From contig NZ_JAAALO010000002.1 of the NCBI RefSeq assembly GCF_009908295.1, positions 595,490 through 659,489 on the forward strand: a DNA stretch of 64,000 nt, in the 5' to 3' direction. Of this stretch, positions 7,966 to 17,518 are shown one piece after another. Made by a program: the position numbers and the translations under genes. The notes beneath the pieces are model-generated. The model was not told the DNA's origin. It worked only from the letters and a program-made list of their open reading frames with translations, and did not search any database. The DNA is from Micromonospora rubida (GTDB taxonomy: Bacteria; Actinomycetota; Actinomycetes; Mycobacteriales; Micromonosporaceae). Numbering within the stretch: position 1 is the stretch's first letter; each line of letters starts with the position of its first letter.

Positions 7966-9435
7966 TCAGGGCAGCCGGGCGACGACCGGGCGGAGGGCGG
8001 CGGCCACGTCGGGCGCGGTCACCGGCCCGCCACGGGCCGCCTCCCGGCCGGCCAGCCCGTGCAGGTACGCCGCCACGGCGGCCGCCCGCTCCGGGGCCAG
8101 CCCGGCGGCCAGCAGCGAGCCGAGCAGCCCGGCGAGCACGTCGCCCGTGCCCCCGGTGGCCAGCGCGGGAGTGCCGGTCGGGTTGACGTACGCCCGGCCG
8201 TCGGGGGTGGCGACGATCGTCCGGTCCCCCTTGAGCAGCACCACCGCGTTCATCCAGGCGGCCAGCCGCAGCGCCGCGGCGGCCCGGTCCGCCCCGGGCT
8301 CCTCGCCGCAGAGCCGGCCGAACTCCCGGTCGTGCGGGGTGACCACGATCGGGGCGTCCCTTCTGCGCAGCCGGTCCGCCATCGACCCGTCGACCAGCAG
8401 GGTCAACGCGTCGGCGTCGAGCACCACCGGAACCGGGGCGGCGAGCACCGCGCGCAGTTCGGCCACCGCGTCCTCGCCGGTGCCGAGGCCGGAGCCGCAG
8501 ACCCACGCCTGCACCCGGCCGGCGTCGGCGACCCGCCTGCTGGCGATCACCGAGGGATGCTGGCGCAGCACGTCGTCGCGGGCGCTCCCGGCGTACCGGA
8601 CCAGGCCGGTCGGCCCGGCGAGCGCGCCGCCGACGGAGAGCACCGCCGCCCCCGGGTACGCCGCCGAGCCGGTCGCCAGGCCGACCACGCCCCGGGTGTA
8701 CTTCTCCGAGGCCGGGCCCAGCTCCGGCCACCACTGCTCGACGTCGGACCACTCGGTGACCCGCAGCGCGGGGGTGCCGCGCAGCCAGGGCCCCAGCCCG
8801 ATGTCGACCAACTCGACCTGGCCGGCCAGCGCCACGGCCGGGCCGACCACCAACGCCGGCTTCAGCGCGCCGAACGCCACCGTCACGTCGGCGCGGACCG
8901 CGTTCGGCCGGCCGGAGGCAGCCAGGGGCACGTGACCGGTGTCGACGGCGACCCCGCTCGGCACGTCCACGGCGACCACGGCGGCCCGCACGCCGTCCCG
9001 GCCGCGCAGTCCGGGCAGCTCGACGGCGAGCCGGTCGGCCGCCTCGCGCAACCCGCCGGTGCCGCCGATCCCGACGATCCCGTCCAACACCAGGTCCACC
9101 TGCGCGGGCGGGCGGTCCACCAGCCGGCCCCCGGCGGCGCGCAGCGCGGCCAGCCCTTCGGCGTGCGCCCGCCCCGGGGTGAGCAGCAGGACGGAGACGG
9201 CGGCGCCCCGGCGGGCCAGCCGCTCCCCGGCGTACAGGGCGTCGCCGCCGTTGTCGCCGGTGCCGACCAGCAACAGCACCCGGGAGCCGTACACCCCGCC
9301 CCGGTCGGCGAGCAGCAGCGCGCAGCGGCGGGCCAGCCCCGCGGCGGCCCGCTGCATCAGCGTCCCGGCGGGGAGGGTGGCCATCAGCCCTGCCTCCGCC
9401 GCCCGCACGTCCGCGACCCGCCACACCGGTTTCAT
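7966..9435 (-). CDS. nnr: Bifunctional NAD(P)H-hydrate epimerase / ADP-dependent dehydratase
   Basis: This 489-residue fusion repairs damaged NAD(P)HX. The N-terminal YjeF epimerase domain (about 1-215) has [10 protein letters not shown] and the later DVPSG motif. The C-terminal ribokinase-like dehydratase domain (about 225-489) has [12 protein letters not shown], a KGDRT strand and the nucleotide loop [11 protein letters not shown] near 425. The start is ATG 9435, which overlaps the TGA of the truncated acpS upstream (ATGA). The N-terminus begins with a normal VADVRAAE segment, so the deletion that shortened acpS did not damage this gene. Confidence 0.95.
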   Translation of the reverse strand: MKPVWRVADVRAAEAGLMATLPAGTLMQRAAAGLARRCALLLADRGGVYGSRVLLLVGTGDNGGDALYAGERLARRGAAVSVLLLTPGRAHAEGLAALRAAGGRLVDRPPAQVDLVLDGIVGIGGTGGLREAADRLAVELPGLRGRDGVRAAVVAVDVPSGVAVDTGHVPLAASGRPNAVRADVTVAFGALKPALVVGPAVALAGQVELVDIGLGPWLRGTPALRVTEWSDVEQWWPELGPASEKYTRGVVGLATGSAAYPGAAVLSVGGALAGPTGLVRYAGSARDDVLRQHPSVIASRRVADAGRVQAWVCGSGLGTGEDAVAELRAVLAAPVPVVLDADALTLLVDGSMADRLRRRDAPIVVTPHDREFGRLCGEEPGADRAAAALRLAAWMNAVVLLKGDRTIVATPDGRAYVNPTGTPALATGGTGDVLAGLLGSLLAAGLAPERAAAVAAYLHGLAGREAARGGPVTAPDVAAALRPVVARLP

Positions 9436-9623
9436 GCCACCCCGTCCCGTCCATACCACCCGCGCCGGTCCCGTCCGTACCCGTGTCGGTCCCGGGTTCG
9501 CGGGTTGCCGGCGGTGCACCGCTCGGCCTCGGTGAACAGCCGGTCGGCGAGCAGCGCCGTCCGCGCCAGCGCCTTGGCGAACCGCTCGACCAGGACGACG
9601 TCGATGCCGACAGCGACGATCAC
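9432..9623 (-). pseudogene. acpS: Truncated holo-ACP synthase acpS (N-terminal third only)
   Basis: The first 42 residues are a good AcpS N-terminus: IVAVGIDVV with the Mg-binding Asp, then [13 protein letters not shown]. The reading then changes to a low-complexity, Gly/Arg/Tyr-rich tail ([14 protein letters not shown]) and stops at residue 63 on the ATGA overlap with nnr. Family members are about 120-130 residues, and the second Mg/CoA motif (FAAKEA-type) is absent. AcpS transfers 4'-phosphopantetheine to acyl carrier protein, and that activity should be lost. Its promoter (TAGGGT, 6 nt before the GTG at 9623) is intact. No other frame between 9435 and 9520 recovers the missing half. Confidence 0.7.
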
Positions 9624-9629
9624 CGCCTC

Positions 9630-9635
9630 ACCCTA
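9630..9635 (-). promoter_or_regulatory. -10 box of leaderless acpS remnant
   Basis: TAGGGT on the minus strand, 6 nt (GAGGCG) before GTG 9623. Confidence 0.55.
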
Positions 9636-9672
9636 CTGGCGGAGGACGCCGCAGATTAGCCATCGGTCCGGC

Positions 9673-9728
9673 TGTGGGCAAGGCCTGTGGACAACCCGGG
9701 GGCACGGGCCAGAGCCGTTGTCCACAGG
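9673..9728. promoter_or_regulatory. DnaA-box cluster / 12-bp inverted repeat
   Basis: TGTGGACAA at 9686-9694 and its complement TTGTCCACA at 9718-9726 both match the high-GC actinobacterial DnaA box exactly. TGTGGGCAA at 9673-9681 differs by one base. The two perfect boxes sit in a 12-bp inverted repeat (9684-9695 with 9717-9728, 21-nt loop). It lies between divergent acpS and the EspC-like gene. Confidence 0.5.
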
Positions 9729-9861
9729 GCGTACCGGCCGGCACCGGGGCCACCTAACGTCGTCGCCATCGTCCGTCGTGGTCACGGCCTCGCCCGGCGC
9801 CTTTGCGCGATCGCGGAGTCCCTGTCGCCCGTCGACGACACCGAGCCGGAGGAGTGCGCCG

Positions 9862-10158
9862 ATGCGCGAGGAGCCGTTCACCGTCCGCCCCGAGCTGCTG
9901 CGGGAGGTGGCCCGGGCGCTCGACGCCGACGCGTACCGGCTGGGGCACGGGCTGGCCGGGGCGCCCGGCCTGGTGGTGCGGGCGCCCGGGTGGCGGTCGG
10001 CGCCCGCCCTGGCCGCCCTGGAGTCGGCGGTGCATGCCTGGTGCGGCGGGCTCGGCGCGCGGGTGGCTGCCGCCGGTCAGGCGTTGTCCGCCGCCGCCGA
10101 AGGTTACGAGACGGCCGACGAGCGGGCGGCCCGCCGGCTGACGGTCCTGCCCCGGTGA
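9862..10158 (+). CDS. EspC-like type VII secretion target (small helical protein)
   Basis: This 98-residue, Ala-rich, all-helical protein begins with FTVRPELLREVARALD. It has the PELL...L..DA pattern of the ESX EspC/WXG-like family, in which two helices form a hairpin and pair with a partner. It has no membrane segment. The ATG at 9862 has GGAGG about 9 nt upstream. Its stop overlaps the next gene (GTGA), so the pair is translated together. The family is linked to type VII secretion, but no ESX apparatus gene is in the window, so export is an inference. Confidence 0.75.
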   Translation: MREEPFTVRPELLREVARALDADAYRLGHGLAGAPGLVVRAPGWRSAPALAALESAVHAWCGGLGARVAAAGQALSAAAEGYETADERAARRLTVLPR

Positions 10159-11792
10159 GCGCGTCGGCGAACGCGTCGGCGGGGCACGCCGGGGCGGGGA
10201 ATGCCCCCGCCGGGGACGGCGGCTACGCCCGGCTGTGGGCGGCCGACCCGGCCGGCTGGGCGGCAGCCGGGACTGCCTGGCGGGGGCTGACCGGGCTGGT
10301 CGACCGGCGGTCGGCCGAGCTGGCCGGGGCTGCCGGGGCACTGCGTGCCGGTTGGACGGGTGCCGCCGCCGGGGCTGCCGGCGGGCGGATCGCCGCCTTC
10401 CGGGCCGACCTGGCCGCCCTCGCGCCGGCACTGATCGAGACCGACCAGGTGCTCGCCGAGCTGGCCGGGCGGCTGCGCCGGGCCAGGGCCGGGCTGGCCG
10501 AGGCGGTCGCCCTGGCCGAGGCCGGTGGGGTGCGCATCGACCGGCGGGGGCGGGTGAGCGTGGCCCCTTCGGGTGCCCGGCCGGGCGACCCCGGCCCGCC
10601 GGTGGCGCGGGTGGCCGCCGCCGTGACCGCCGCCCTCGCGCTGGCCGACGCGGCCGACCGGGAGGCTGCCGGCCGGCTCGACGAGCTGGCCGCGGCGGCC
10701 CGGGCGGGCTGGGTGGCCCCGCCCCCGCCCTGGCGGCCGACACCCGGCGCCGACCCGTCGGCCGTCCGGGCCTGGTGGGCCGGCCTCACCCCGGCGCAGC
10801 GCCGCTGGCTGGTGGCCCGGGAGCCGGAGCTGGTCGGCCGGCTCGACGGGGTGCCGGCGGCGGCGCGGGACCAGGCGAACCGGCTGCTGGTCGGCCGGTG
10901 GCGGGAGGTGCTGCTGGCCGAGCGGCGGCGGCTGGTGGCCCGGTGGCCGCACGGGCCGGTGGAGACTGTCGGGCTGGCGCGGGTGGGGGCGACCCTGGCC
11001 GGCCTGGACGCGCTGACCGCCCGGCTGACCGGCGGCGGGCAGCCGCGCGCGTACCTGCTGGGGCTCGACCCGGGTGGCGAGGGCCGGGCGATCGTGGCGC
11101 TGGGCGACCCGGACCGGGCCGACCGCGTGCTGACGTACGTCCCGGGGATGACCGCCGGCCTCACCGACGCCACCGGGGAGCTGGGCCGGGCGGGCCGGGT
11201 GCAGGCCCGGTGCGCGGCGCTGGACCCGACGGGGGCGACGGCGGCGGTGCTCTGGCTGGACTACGACGCGCCGGACTTCCTGCACGAAGCCGTCCTGCCC
11301 GGCCAGGCGCGGGACGCCGGCCCGGCGCTGCACCGGTTCCAGGAGGGCCTGCGGGCCACCCACGACGGCCCGCCGGCCCGGCAGACGGTGCTCGGGCACA
11401 GCTACGGCTCGCTGGTCGTCGGCACCGCCGCCCGGGACCACGGTCTCGCCGCCGACGCGCTGGTGTTCGTGGGCTCCCCCGGGGTGGGCGTGGACCGGGC
11501 CGACGGGCTGCGCCTGCCCTCGGGCGAGGTCTGGGCGAGCACCGCGCCCGACGACGCGATCCGGCTGGCCCCAGCCCCCGACGAGCTGCCCCGCCGCGTG
11601 CTGCGCGGGCTCAGCCCGCTGACGGCGGTGCTGACCGCCCGGGAGGACCACACGCTGTGGTTCGGGCACGACCCGGCCGACCCGGGCTTCGGGGGCCGCA
11701 CCTTCCCCAGCGGCCGGTACGGCCACACCGGCTACTGGGACCAGGGCAATCCCGCCCTGGACGGCATGGCCCGCGTCGTCCTCGGCCGGTGA
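10155..11792 (+). CDS. DUF1023-type alpha/beta hydrolase with helical N-terminus
   Basis: This 545-residue protein starts at GTG 10155 inside the stop of the EspC-like gene. The N-terminal part (about 20-200) is Ala-rich and helical with a WAADPAGW opening, like WXG-type partners. The C-terminal domain (about 290-535) is a DUF1023 hydrolase with nucleophile S416 in GHSYGS, preceded by the strand RQTVL and followed by VFVGSPGVG; a late His lies in GRYGHTGYW. The substrate is unknown. Coupling to a secretion-target protein suggests a secreted or surface-acting hydrolase pair. Confidence 0.85.
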   Translation: MSASANASAGHAGAGNAPAGDGGYARLWAADPAGWAAAGTAWRGLTGLVDRRSAELAGAAGALRAGWTGAAAGAAGGRIAAFRADLAALAPALIETDQVLAELAGRLRRARAGLAEAVALAEAGGVRIDRRGRVSVAPSGARPGDPGPPVARVAAAVTAALALADAADREAAGRLDELAAAARAGWVAPPPPWRPTPGADPSAVRAWWAGLTPAQRRWLVAREPELVGRLDGVPAAARDQANRLLVGRWREVLLAERRRLVARWPHGPVETVGLARVGATLAGLDALTARLTGGGQPRAYLLGLDPGGEGRAIVALGDPDRADRVLTYVPGMTAGLTDATGELGRAGRVQARCAALDPTGATAAVLWLDYDAPDFLHEAVLPGQARDAGPALHRFQEGLRATHDGPPARQTVLGHSYGSLVVGTAARDHGLAADALVFVGSPGVGVDRADGLRLPSGEVWASTAPDDAIRLAPAPDELPRRVLRGLSPLTAVLTAREDHTLWFGHDPADPGFGGRTFPSGRYGHTGYWDQGNPALDGMARVVLGR

Positions 11793-11870
11793 CGGCCCCG
11801 ACGCGTGCCCCGGGACCCGCAGCGGCCCCCTGCCGCCGACGGGCGGAGAGGGCCGGCTCCGGCGGGCGGT

Positions 11871-11900
11871 TTACTCGACGGTGACGGATTCCGGCGGCGG

Positions 11901-11918
<18 letters not shown>
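11871..11918. repeat. 30-bp-period direct repeat of the glmS 3' end
   Basis: TTACTCGACGGTGACGGA occurs at 11871-11888 and again at 11901-11918. The second copy is the real glmS end (SVTVE plus stop); the first is a duplicated stop codon with the same last codons, just past the gene. It looks like a small tandem duplication. Confidence 0.85.
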
Positions 11919-13814
<1,896 letters not shown>

Positions 13815-13821
13815 GACCCGC

Positions 13822-13827
13822 AGCCTA
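13822..13827 (-). promoter_or_regulatory. -10 box of leaderless glmS
   Basis: TAGGCT on the minus strand, then GCGGGTC (7 nt) and the ATG at 13814. Confidence 0.6.
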
Positions 13828-14096
13828 ACCCAGTTTCACTCATCACACGTGCGCGGAAGCCGGGTAAACAAGCACTGAATTTGAGCGAATGGGTGAGGCG
13901 TGGCGGTCGCGGGGATGAACTTCCCCGCCCCTGGGCCCCCTGTTCCGGCCGGACGGCGCCCACCAGCAGGGGCCCGCCGGGCGGACCGGACGCGTACATT
14001 GAGGGCCTCCCTCGCGGGGAGCCGGTCTCGGTAACGGTCCCCGGCGTACCCGCTCCCTCCGCGGCCACGTCCGCGCCCCTTCCCCGGAGCCCTCCG

Positions 14097-15077
14097 ATGT
14101 CCGAGGCGTCGTCGACCCCCGAGCCGAGCCAGTCCCCCGACAACGACCCCGGCGGCCCTCCGACGCCCGCGCCGGACCAGGCGCCCTCGTCCGTCCCGGA
14201 CCTCCCCCCGGCCACGGTGCCCTCGACACCGGGCGCCGCACCGTGGGCACCCCTCAGCCCGCTCGCCCCACCGGAGCCGTGGGCGGCGCCGGAGCCGTGG
14301 GAACCGTCGGCGGCGAGCCATGCGGGTCTCCCGCCCGCCGCCGCCTCGGAGGCGTCGGCGGCGGGCGGTTCTCTTCCCGGTGGGCAACCCCGGTCGGGGT
14401 ACGTCCCGGCGGGCTGGCCTCCAGCCCAGCCCGGCCCCGCCCAGCCCGGCTGGCCCGCCGGGGGAAACCCCGCGCAGGCCGGTTGGCCCCCGGCCGGCTA
14501 TCCACCGCCGTTCGCCTACCCGGGGCAGCCGCCCACCCGCTCGGGCGGCGACGCGAAGGTGATCGCGCTCGTGATCGGGCTGGTGGTCGTCGTGGTGCTC
14601 GGGCTGTGCTGCTGCGTCGGCCTGGGCGGGATCGTCACCACCGCAGCGGACGACGGGACGACAGCAGGCGACCCCTGGTACGACGAGGACGGGACGACAC
14701 CAGGCGACCCCTGGTACGACGAGGACGAGGACGAGCCGGCCGACCCTCCCACCTTCCCCGCCGACCCGTCGAAGAAGCCGGTGACCCGGCCGACCGCCGG
14801 CCCGGCTCCGGTGACGGTGGTCTACGAGGTCACCGGGGGCGGCCGGGCCGACGTCGCGTACTTCGACGCCGACAGCGACCTGATCCATGTCGACAGCGCG
14901 AAGCTGCCCTGGCGGACCACCATCCGGACCAACGGGCGGAGCCGGGTCATGGTGGAGGCCACCCGGCCCTACGACGAGAACGAGCCGCTCACCTGCCGGC
15001 TGTCGGTCACCGGGGCGAGCCCACCGGTGACCGACACGACCACGGCAGTCTGGCGCACCACCTGCTCGACCGGCTGA
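14097..15077 (+). CDS. Membrane protein with Pro-rich N-terminus and MmpS-like C-domain
   Basis: This 326-residue protein has a Pro/Ala/Ser-rich cytoplasmic segment (1-155), one transmembrane helix (about 160-182, VIALVIGLVVVVVLGLCCC) and an acidic linker with a 12-residue tandem repeat (DGTTxGDPWYDE twice). The outer domain of about 90 residues (VVYEVTGGGRADVAYFD...) matches the MmpS fold, with two Cys in the last 60 residues. MmpS proteins support RND-type lipid transporters in mycobacteria, but no MmpL is nearby. The ATG has GGAG about 9 nt upstream. TACATT at 13995-14000 is a candidate -10. Confidence 0.75.
   Translation: MSEASSTPEPSQSPDNDPGGPPTPAPDQAPSSVPDLPPATVPSTPGAAPWAPLSPLAPPEPWAAPEPWEPSAASHAGLPPAAASEASAAGGSLPGGQPRSGYVPAGWPPAQPGPAQPGWPAGGNPAQAGWPPAGYPPPFAYPGQPPTRSGGDAKVIALVIGLVVVVVLGLCCCVGLGGIVTTAADDGTTAGDPWYDEDGTTPGDPWYDEDEDEPADPPTFPADPSKKPVTRPTAGPAPVTVVYEVTGGGRADVAYFDADSDLIHVDSAKLPWRTTIRTNGRSRVMVEATRPYDENEPLTCRLSVTGASPPVTDTTTAVWRTTCSTG
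14652..14723 (+). repeat. Tandem 36-bp duplication inside the MmpS-like gene
   Basis: Two 36-bp units (14652-14687 and 14688-14723) differ by a single base (Ala to Pro). They encode the repeated acidic linker DGTTxGDPWYDE. Confidence 0.9.
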
Positions 15078-15103
15078 GGGTGGGCGTCGCCGGGCGCGGG
15101 CCG

Positions 15104-15109
15104 TAGGCT
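15104..15109 (+). promoter_or_regulatory. -10 box of leaderless aminotransferase gene
   Basis: TAGGCT followed by 7 nt (GACGCGG) and the GTG at 15117. Confidence 0.6.
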
Positions 15110-15116
15110 GACGCGG

Positions 15117-16313
15117 GTGACGACGCCCACCGATGTCGACCCGCTGGTGGCCCGGATGCGGCCGTTCGGGACGACCATCTTCGCCGAGATGTCCGCTTTG
15201 GCCGTGCGCACCGGCGCGGTCAACCTGGGCCAGGGCTTCCCGGACACCGACGGCCCGCCGGAGATGCTCGCCGCCGCCGCCGAGGCGCTGCGCGGCGGGC
15301 AGAACCAGTACCCGCCCGGCCCGGGCATCCCCGCGCTGCGCGCCGCCGTAGCCGGCCACCAGCGCCGGTTCTGGGGCCTGGAGTACGACCCGGACGGCGA
15401 GATCGTGATCACCGCCGGAGCGACCGAGGCGATCGCCGCGAGCATCCTCGCCCTCTGCGAGCCGGGCGACGAGGTGGTCTGCTTCGAGCCGTACTACGAC
15501 TCGTACGCGGCCTCGATCGCCCTCGCCGGCGCGGTCCGGCGGCCGGTGACCCTGCGCCCGGGACCGGACGGCCGGTACGCCTTCGACCCGGACGCCCTGC
15601 GCGCCGCATTCGGGCCGCGGACCCGGCTGGTGCTGCTGAACTCGCCGCACAACCCGACCGGAAAGGTCTTCACCCCCGACGAGCTGGCCCTGGTGGCCGC
15701 GCTGTGCCGCGAGCACGACGCGTACGCGGTGACCGACGAGGTGTACGAGCACCTGGTCTTCGGCGATGCCGCCGCGCCCCACGTGCCGCTGGCCACCCTG
15801 CCCGGGATGCGCGAGCGCACCCTGCGGATCTCCTCGGCCGGTAAGACGTTCTCCTGCACCGGCTGGAAGGTCGGCTGGGTCAGCGGCCCCGCCCCGCTGG
15901 TGTCGGCGGTGCTGCGGGTCAAGCAGTTCCTCACCTTCGTCAACGCCGCCCCGTTGCAGCCGGCGGTGGCGGTGGCCCTCGCCCTGCCGGACGGGTACTT
16001 CGCCGACCTCGCGGCCGGCATGCGGGCCCGCCGGGACCAGCTCGTCGCCGGGCTGGCCGACGCCGGCTTCGACGTGCTCACCCCGGAGGGGACGTACTTC
16101 GTCACCGCCGACATCACCGCTCTCGGCGGGCGGGACGGGGTGGAGTTCTGCCGGTCGCTGCCGGAGCGCTGCGGGGTGGTCGCCGTGCCGACCCAGGTGT
16201 TCTACGACGACGCCGAGGCTGGCCGGCGACTGGTCCGGTTCGCCTTCTGCAAGCGGCCGGAGGTGCTCACCGAGGCGGTGGCCCGGCTGCGCCGGATGGG
16301 GGCCGTCGGATGA
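15117..16313 (+). CDS. PLP-dependent class I/II aminotransferase
   Basis: This 398-residue fold-type I aminotransferase has NLGQGFPDTDGP near 36-47, the cofactor loop AGATEAI near 100, NSPHNPTGK (Asn binding the PLP ring) near 175, DEVYEHL with the PLP Asp near 205, the Schiff-base lysine K243 in SSAGKTFS, and the C-terminal carboxylate Arg in RLVRFAFCK. The GQGFPD opening is typical of the kynurenine/methionine/DapC-like branch; the exact amino donor cannot be read. The start is GTG 15117, with a leaderless -10. It ends in an ATGA overlap with the next gene, so the two products are probably made together. Confidence 0.92.
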   Translation: MTTPTDVDPLVARMRPFGTTIFAEMSALAVRTGAVNLGQGFPDTDGPPEMLAAAAEALRGGQNQYPPGPGIPALRAAVAGHQRRFWGLEYDPDGEIVITAGATEAIAASILALCEPGDEVVCFEPYYDSYAASIALAGAVRRPVTLRPGPDGRYAFDPDALRAAFGPRTRLVLLNSPHNPTGKVFTPDELALVAALCREHDAYAVTDEVYEHLVFGDAAAPHVPLATLPGMRERTLRISSAGKTFSCTGWKVGWVSGPAPLVSAVLRVKQFLTFVNAAPLQPAVAVALALPDGYFADLAAGMRARRDQLVAGLADAGFDVLTPEGTYFVTADITALGGRDGVEFCRSLPERCGVVAVPTQVFYDDAEAGRRLVRFAFCKRPEVLTEAVARLRRMGAVG

Positions 16314-17419
16314 CCGACGCGAACGCCGACCGGCTCCGCCGGATGGCCGCCATGCGCGGCTGTGACCAAATACTCTCCGGCAGCCGGCCGGTGTCGATGG
16401 CCGAGCATCTCGACGCCGTACGCGCCACGGTCGCCCCCGACGCCCTGCCCGACTTCTACGGCGAGGGCGGCCCGGTCGAGGCCCTGGAGTTGCGGGTCGC
16501 CGAGTTGCTCGGCACGGAGGCCGCCGTCTTCTTCCCGACCGGCACGATGGCCCAGCAGGTCGCCGTCCGGTACGGCGCGGAGCTGACCGGCAGCACCACC
16601 GTCGGCCTGCACCCGCTCAGCCACCTCGTGCTGCACGAGCGGGACGCGTACGCGGTGCTCGGCGGGCTGCGGGCGGTGCGCACCACGAACGCGCCGCGCA
16701 ACCCGACCGCCGAGGAGGTGGCGGAGCTCGCCGAGCCGATCGGCACCCTGCTGCTGGAGCTGCCGCTGCGCGACGCGGGTTTCGTGCTGCCCAGCTGGGA
16801 CGAGCTGGTCGACGTGGTCGCCGCGGCCCGGGACGCCGGAGCCCGGGTGCACCTCGACGGCGCCCGGCTGTGGGAGTCGACCCCGCACCTGGGGCACCCG
16901 CCGGCCGCGGTCGCCGCCCTCGCCGACAGCACGTACGTCTCGTTCTACAAGTCCCTCGGGGGCATCTCCGGGGCGGCCCTCGCCGGGGACGCCGGGCTGA
17001 TCCGGTACGCCCGGGAGTGGCGGCACCGGTACGGGGGCACCCTGTTCCAGCAGTGGCCCACGGCGGCGGCCGCGCTGGTCGGGATGGACCGGGAGCTCCC
17101 CCGCCTGCCCGGGTACGTGGCACACGCGACGGCGGTGGCCGCCGCCCTGGCCGGGTTGCCCGGCGCCCGGGTGTATCCGATGCCCCCGCACACCCATCAG
17201 TTCCGGCTCTGGCTGCCGCACCCGGCGGACCGGCTCAACGCGGCCAACCTCGCCCTCGCCGAGGAGGAGAGGGCGTGGTTCGTCGGCGGCTGGCAGGACA
17301 CCGAGGTCCCGGGCCTGGCGATGGCCGAGGTCACCGTGGCGGCCCCGGCCCTCGACCTCGACCCCGCCCAGGTCGCCGACCTGGGTGGCCGCTTCCTCCG
17401 CCGGCTGGCGGCGACCTGA
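16310..17419 (+). CDS. Threonine aldolase family (beta-eliminating lyase) protein
   Basis: This 369-residue PLP enzyme of the aromatic amino acid beta-eliminating lyase/threonine aldolase family would cleave beta-hydroxy amino acids to glycine plus aldehyde. It has FFPTGTMAQQ near 78-87, the strand VHLDGARLW with the PLP Asp near 183, and the Schiff-base lysine K214 in SFYKSLGG. The N-terminus carries a longer segment (DQILSGSRPVSMAEHL) than E. coli LtaE. It is translationally coupled to the aminotransferase by an ATGA overlap. A joint amino-acid catabolic role is an inference. Confidence 0.88.
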   Translation: MTDANADRLRRMAAMRGCDQILSGSRPVSMAEHLDAVRATVAPDALPDFYGEGGPVEALELRVAELLGTEAAVFFPTGTMAQQVAVRYGAELTGSTTVGLHPLSHLVLHERDAYAVLGGLRAVRTTNAPRNPTAEEVAELAEPIGTLLLELPLRDAGFVLPSWDELVDVVAAARDAGARVHLDGARLWESTPHLGHPPAAVAALADSTYVSFYKSLGGISGAALAGDAGLIRYAREWRHRYGGTLFQQWPTAAAALVGMDRELPRLPGYVAHATAVAAALAGLPGARVYPMPPHTHQFRLWLPHPADRLNAANLALAEEERAWFVGGWQDTEVPGLAMAEVTVAAPALDLDPAQVADLGGRFLRRLAAT

Positions 17420-17425
17420 CGCTGA

Positions 17426-17493
17426 CCGCGCTGTAGATCTTGGAAGAATGTGGCCCCCGGCGGGGCCGTTTCCCTCCGAGATCTACAGCGCGG
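17426..17493. repeat. Long palindrome, composite element copy C
   Basis: A 19-bp arm pair: 17426-17444 starts CCGCGCTGTAGATCT and 17475-17493 ends AGATCTACAGCGCGG, with one G-T wobble. An inner GGCCCC/GGGGCC stem lies at 17452-17457 and 17462-17467. It sits between the convergent threonine aldolase-like gene (+) and glmM (-). Its inner word GGAAGAATGTGGCC resembles GGAAAGAGTGGCC of copy A. A G-rich tract follows it on the plus strand. Confidence 0.8.
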
Positions 17494-17518
17494 GGGCGGG
17501 GCGGCGGGGCAGTGGGGG
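17494..17518 (-). repeat. C-rich tract after the glmM stop codon
   Basis: On the minus strand the glmM TGA (17521-17519) runs straight into CCCCCACTGCCCCGCC and then into palindrome C, the same order as at tsaE. Confidence 0.55.

Noticed and set aside
6169..10158. Very long plus-strand open frame (1329 codons) over alr, nnr and other minus genes
   Set aside because: It is antisense to well-supported genes and shows Pro/Arg/Ala shadow composition; only its last 98 codons are a real gene (EspC-like).
13815..14096. Possible glmS riboswitch/ribozyme
   Set aside because: glmS is minus-strand with a -10 box 7 nt before its ATG, leaving no leader to hold one.
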